Positions 62,701-64,000 of a stretch of DNA of 64,000 nucleotides are shown here, piece after piece. The DNA comes from an uncultured Dysosmobacter sp. Lineage in GTDB: Bacteria > Bacillota > Clostridia > Oscillospirales > Oscillospiraceae. The translations under genes were made by a program, and so were the position numbers. Position 1 is the stretch's first letter, and each line of letters starts with the position of its first letter. Where the stretch lies: NCBI GenBank assembly GCA_934565855.1, contig CAKTIO010000002.1, forward strand, positions 62,001-126,000, given 5' to 3'. The notes below the pieces were generated by a model that was not told the DNA's origin, did no database searches, and was given only the letters and a program-made list of their open reading frames with translations.

Positions 62701-63322
62701 CGACGCGGAGATCTCGGAGCAGGCGAGTCATCCTCCAGTGTCCCGGACACTGTCACAGCCGCGTTTCCGACAGGAGCGTGCAGGACTGACATCTGCAGAG
62801 ACAGGAACCGCCATTCATTTGGCGTTGCAATATCTGAATTTTTCTGACTTGGATGTTGCCGCACAGGTGGAGTCACTATGTCAGCGTCGGCTTTTAACGA
62901 AGGAACAGGCACAGGTAGTTCCTGCTGCCCTGCTGGAGCGTTTTTTGCATACAGAGCTGGCGGAGGAAATCCGCCGTTCCGCAATGGTGCTGCGGGAATA
63001 TCCGTTTACGGTGCTGATTTCGGCGAGGGAGTTGGACGGAACGGCAGCCTCCGGCGATGAGGTTTTAATGCAGGGAATCGTGGACTGCTGCTTTACAGAT
63101 GCGGACGGAGCATTGACCATTGTGGACTTCAAAACGGACCATGTGTTTGGCGCGGCGGTGCAGGAGCGGGCAAAGCAGTATCAGGCACAGATGACCGCCT
63201 ATTCCCGGGCATTGCAGCGGGTGCTGGAGCGTCCGGTCCGGCGGCGTGTTCTTTACTTTTTACAGCCGGGTGTTTCTGTAGAGGTGCCGGATGCTTCAGA
63301 GAAGGAGGAGCTTGGAAAATAA
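59708..63322 (+). CDS. addA: AddA, helicase-nuclease subunit
   Basis: AddA is the UvrD-type helicase and second nuclease of AddAB. The 1204-residue protein has Walker A AAAGSGKT at residues 25-32, the DEYQDTN motif (Walker B region), GDVKQSIYRFRLADP, the SIHKSKGLEFPIV block and the C-terminal nuclease with VDFKTD at 1139-1144. It is coupled to addB through the 8-bp overlap, and rpmE follows with its own promoter. Confidence 0.97.
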   Translation: MSEIQLTPAQQAVVENRGGSLLVSAAAGSGKTKVLVERLFRYITQEHCNVDDFLIITYTKAAAAELRSKIAQEISKRLAKDPKDLHMRRQLLRVYQADIKTVDAFCTALLRENTHLLARDGEKRSLSPDFRVLDENEAKLLRERVLNRTLERFYQTLDDSGEQLANTLGFGRDDRSLTALVLELYEKLQSHAYPLRWLEENRKLWKRLETAEEPFDRTPYAAVLLHRICGQCRHWDQLLRDSAAAMAGCPALEKGYAGRFLAVADGFSSLADAAETGAWESARTAAKALVFPKLAPVKNTDGGELKSRAKKRWDSAKDSLKRMMELLDISSEDAMQDLAAAAAPMQALLDLTGAFAEDYRMEKLRQNAADFSDQEHLALQILVTPEGVPTETGAQISARYQEILVDEYQDTNEVQNAIFRAVSRSGQNLFTVGDVKQSIYRFRLADPTIFLKKYASFRPYTEAKEGEDRKILLSQNFRSRREILDAANFIFENILSPEMGEMVYGEEEALHFGAAYYPERFDCQTEFHLIACQQRRGEGERPVKRLTAEARLTALRIRQLLEEGYPVTGADGSLRPCREEDFVILMRSPGSRGAAYADALAEQGLTCAYEENQDFFSSMEISCMLSMLAIIDNPRQDVPLIAVLRSPVFRFSPDRLAEIRGKTREGDFYHAVSQDGGEDCRQFLKDLTELRLLSRDMSVYRLIWHIYNRWNLLGIFGAMDRGQQRRENLIALTEHAEKLESGGYCGVYAFVTQLKRLLETGRAPQTRGASDSAGIRIMSIHKSKGLEFPIVILTDLDHAFSRQDFTSPVLVHPELGLGPVRIDLQRKIKYPTLARRAVEETLLRENKAEEQRILYVAMTRPKEKLILVDAMYHVETRLKRLVPLASCPVLPEAVSAGKNFADWILLPLLCRPEAAPLRAMAEMEADGLYTGATAPWQVTVHDAEEFREIPHREHSMERETESPQEQWDLSLLEFQYPYSQETMLPAKVTATQLKGREIDAEISEQASHPPVSRTLSQPRFRQERAGLTSAETGTAIHLALQYLNFSDLDVAAQVESLCQRRLLTKEQAQVVPAALLERFLHTELAEEIRRSAMVLREYPFTVLISARELDGTAASGDEVLMQGIVDCCFTDADGALTIVDFKTDHVFGAAVQERAKQYQAQMTAYSRALQRVLERPVRRRVLYFLQPGVSVEVPDASEKEELGK

Positions 63323-63346
63323 TCTGATTTGCTTTTGAAAAAGGAC

Positions 63347-63375
63347 TTGCATTTTGAATTTGGATATGTTATATT
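63347..63375 (+). promoter_or_regulatory. rpmE promoter
   Basis: TTGCAT (63347-63352) and TATATT (63370-63375) are 17 bases apart. Confidence 0.8.
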
Positions 63376-63431
63376 AAATAGGCTTTGTAAAAGGTACTTG
63401 AAATTATAGTTGAAAGAGGTGAACGAGAGCA

Positions 63432-63635
63432 ATGAAGGAAGGAATCCATCCCGATTATCAGCAGACTACTATTACTTGCGCCTGCGGTAATGTGATTGAG
63501 ACAGGTTCTACCAAGAAGGATATCAAGGTGGAAGTCTGCTCTAAGTGTCACCCCTTCTTTACTGGTAAGCAGAAGCTGGTCGATACCGGCGGACGTGTTG
63601 CCAAGTTCAACAAGAAGTTCGGTCTGGACAAGTAA
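63432..63635 (+). CDS. rpmE: 50S ribosomal protein L31
   Basis: This 67-residue protein is L31 of the zinc-containing type: [20 protein letters not shown] and [19 protein letters not shown] hold four cysteines in two pairs. It is monocistronic, with AAAGAGGTGAACGAG before the ATG. The cysteine-containing form normally serves under zinc-replete conditions. Confidence 0.97.
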   Translation: MKEGIHPDYQQTTITCACGNVIETGSTKKDIKVEVCSKCHPFFTGKQKLVDTGGRVAKFNKKFGLDK

Positions 63636-63646
63636 GACACATTACG

Positions 63647-63680
63647 AAAGGTCTGCTGCATACTGCGGCAGACCTTTTTC
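63647..63680 (+). terminator. rpmE terminator
   Basis: AAAGGTCTGC pairs with GCAGACCTTT, with an inner GC/GC, followed by TTTTT. Confidence 0.92.
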
Positions 63681-63709
63681 TTTACTTTTTTTACTCAAAC
63701 GCCTATACT
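63681..63709 (+). promoter_or_regulatory. Promoter of the flavin reductase gene
   Basis: TTTACT (63681-63686) and TATACT (63704-63709) are 17 bases apart, directly after the rpmE terminator. Confidence 0.6.
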
Positions 63710-63738
63710 AAGGCTATTCCAAACAGGAGGAACAGAGC

Positions 63739-64000
63739 ATGGAACTGCATCTTGTCGATTGTAAAAAGCTGAAACCGGAGGTGTTTCAGGTTTTTGGAGA
63801 ACGAAACGCCTTGCTGACAGCGGGAGACCGGAACCACTGTAATACCATGACCATCGGCTGGTGCCAGCTGGGGCGGCTGTGGAATCTTCCGGTTTGTACG
63901 GTTTATGTGCGTCCGGAACGGTATACATTTTCCTTTATGGAAGAGCAGGATACCTCCAGTGTTTCCATTCTGCCAGCCGGACAGCAGCGGGTGATGGCGT
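63739..64000 (+). CDS. Flavin reductase family protein (3' end outside window)
   Basis: The frame starts at ATG 63739 behind CAGGAGGAACAGAGC and is open to the window end (87 codons). It reads MELHLVDCKKLKPEVFQVFG, then NHCNTMTIGWCQLGRLWNLP and CTVYVRPERYTFSFMEEQD, the pattern of FMN-binding flavin reductase/flavoredoxin-like proteins. The rest of the protein is not in the window. Confidence 0.85.
   Translation, partial: MELHLVDCKKLKPEVFQVFGERNALLTAGDRNHCNTMTIGWCQLGRLWNLPVCTVYVRPERYTFSFMEEQDTSSVSILPAGQQRVMA

Overview
The window reads as chromosomal DNA of a spore-forming, low-oxygen-adapted Firmicute of the Clostridia, most likely an Oscillospirales/Oscillospiraceae-type gut bacterium. The evidence is a V-type ATPase instead of an F-type one, spoIIR and whiA, HPr kinase, AddAB, RqcH and mini-RNase III, aldo/keto reductases with ferredoxin tails, moderately high GC and strong AGGAGG-type ribosome binding sites. 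This placement is inferred from gene content, not from a database match.

Layout. 1-7494: V-ATPase operon I-K-E-C-F-A-B-D, with I cut by the window edge. 7585-7902: rpmB on the minus strand. 8061-16856: hprK-murB-rapZ-yvcK-whiA-C_GCAxxG protein-dnaE, a cell-wall/carbon-control/replication operon. 16957-21157: a redox accessory operon (FMN reductase, aldo/keto reductase, flavodoxin, acetyltransferase, then a flavodoxin broken by an amber codon and an SDR broken by a frameshift). 21243-23980: cytidylate-kinase-like gene, a ModE-like HTH protein, a second ferredoxin-tailed aldo/keto reductase and a WapI-like protein. 24102-25704: uracil permease behind a leader-peptide/terminator arrangement. 26052-27567: secreted stalk-domain protein (minus). 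27642-29747: lysine riboswitch controlling an NhaC-family transporter that carries an N-terminal four-CxxC domain. 29859-32262: divergent BTAD/GGDEF-like regulator and transglutaminase lipoprotein. 32291-37251: compact type IV pilus-like operon (PilC-like, four small membrane/pseudopilin-like proteins, PilT) ending in a class B sortase. 37271-41394: birA, two-part chromate-type transporter, udk (minus), zinc-ribbon/Big2 membrane protein. 41491-44286: ABC exporter, ylmH, DUF896. 44355-47269: dapF plus a dicarboxylate-type symporter (minus), with a divergent TetR gene and a palindromic operator candidate. 47454-48995: PutP-type symporter. 49068-51470: tRNA-Ala(GGC), mrnC, rqcH. 51535-55590: DUF378, thrH, DUF1015, ispE, spoIIR with a sigma-F-like promoter. 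55641-63322: DUF1643 (minus), addB, addA. 63347-64000: rpmE and the start of a flavin reductase.

Themes. The c-ring subunit keeps the residues of the Na+ site known from the Enterococcus hirae enzyme, and three Na+-type carrier families (NhaC, DAACS, SSS) lie in the same window, which suggests a sodium economy. All 61 stop codons I could assign are TGA (37) or TAA (24); none is TAG, while one TAG interrupts a flavodoxin. No CRISPR array, insertion sequence, prophage or rRNA was seen. The best candidates for undescribed biology are the lysine-riboswitch transporter with its Cys-rich domain, the pyrBI-like leader in front of uraA, and the PilT-only pilus-like operon with a sortase.
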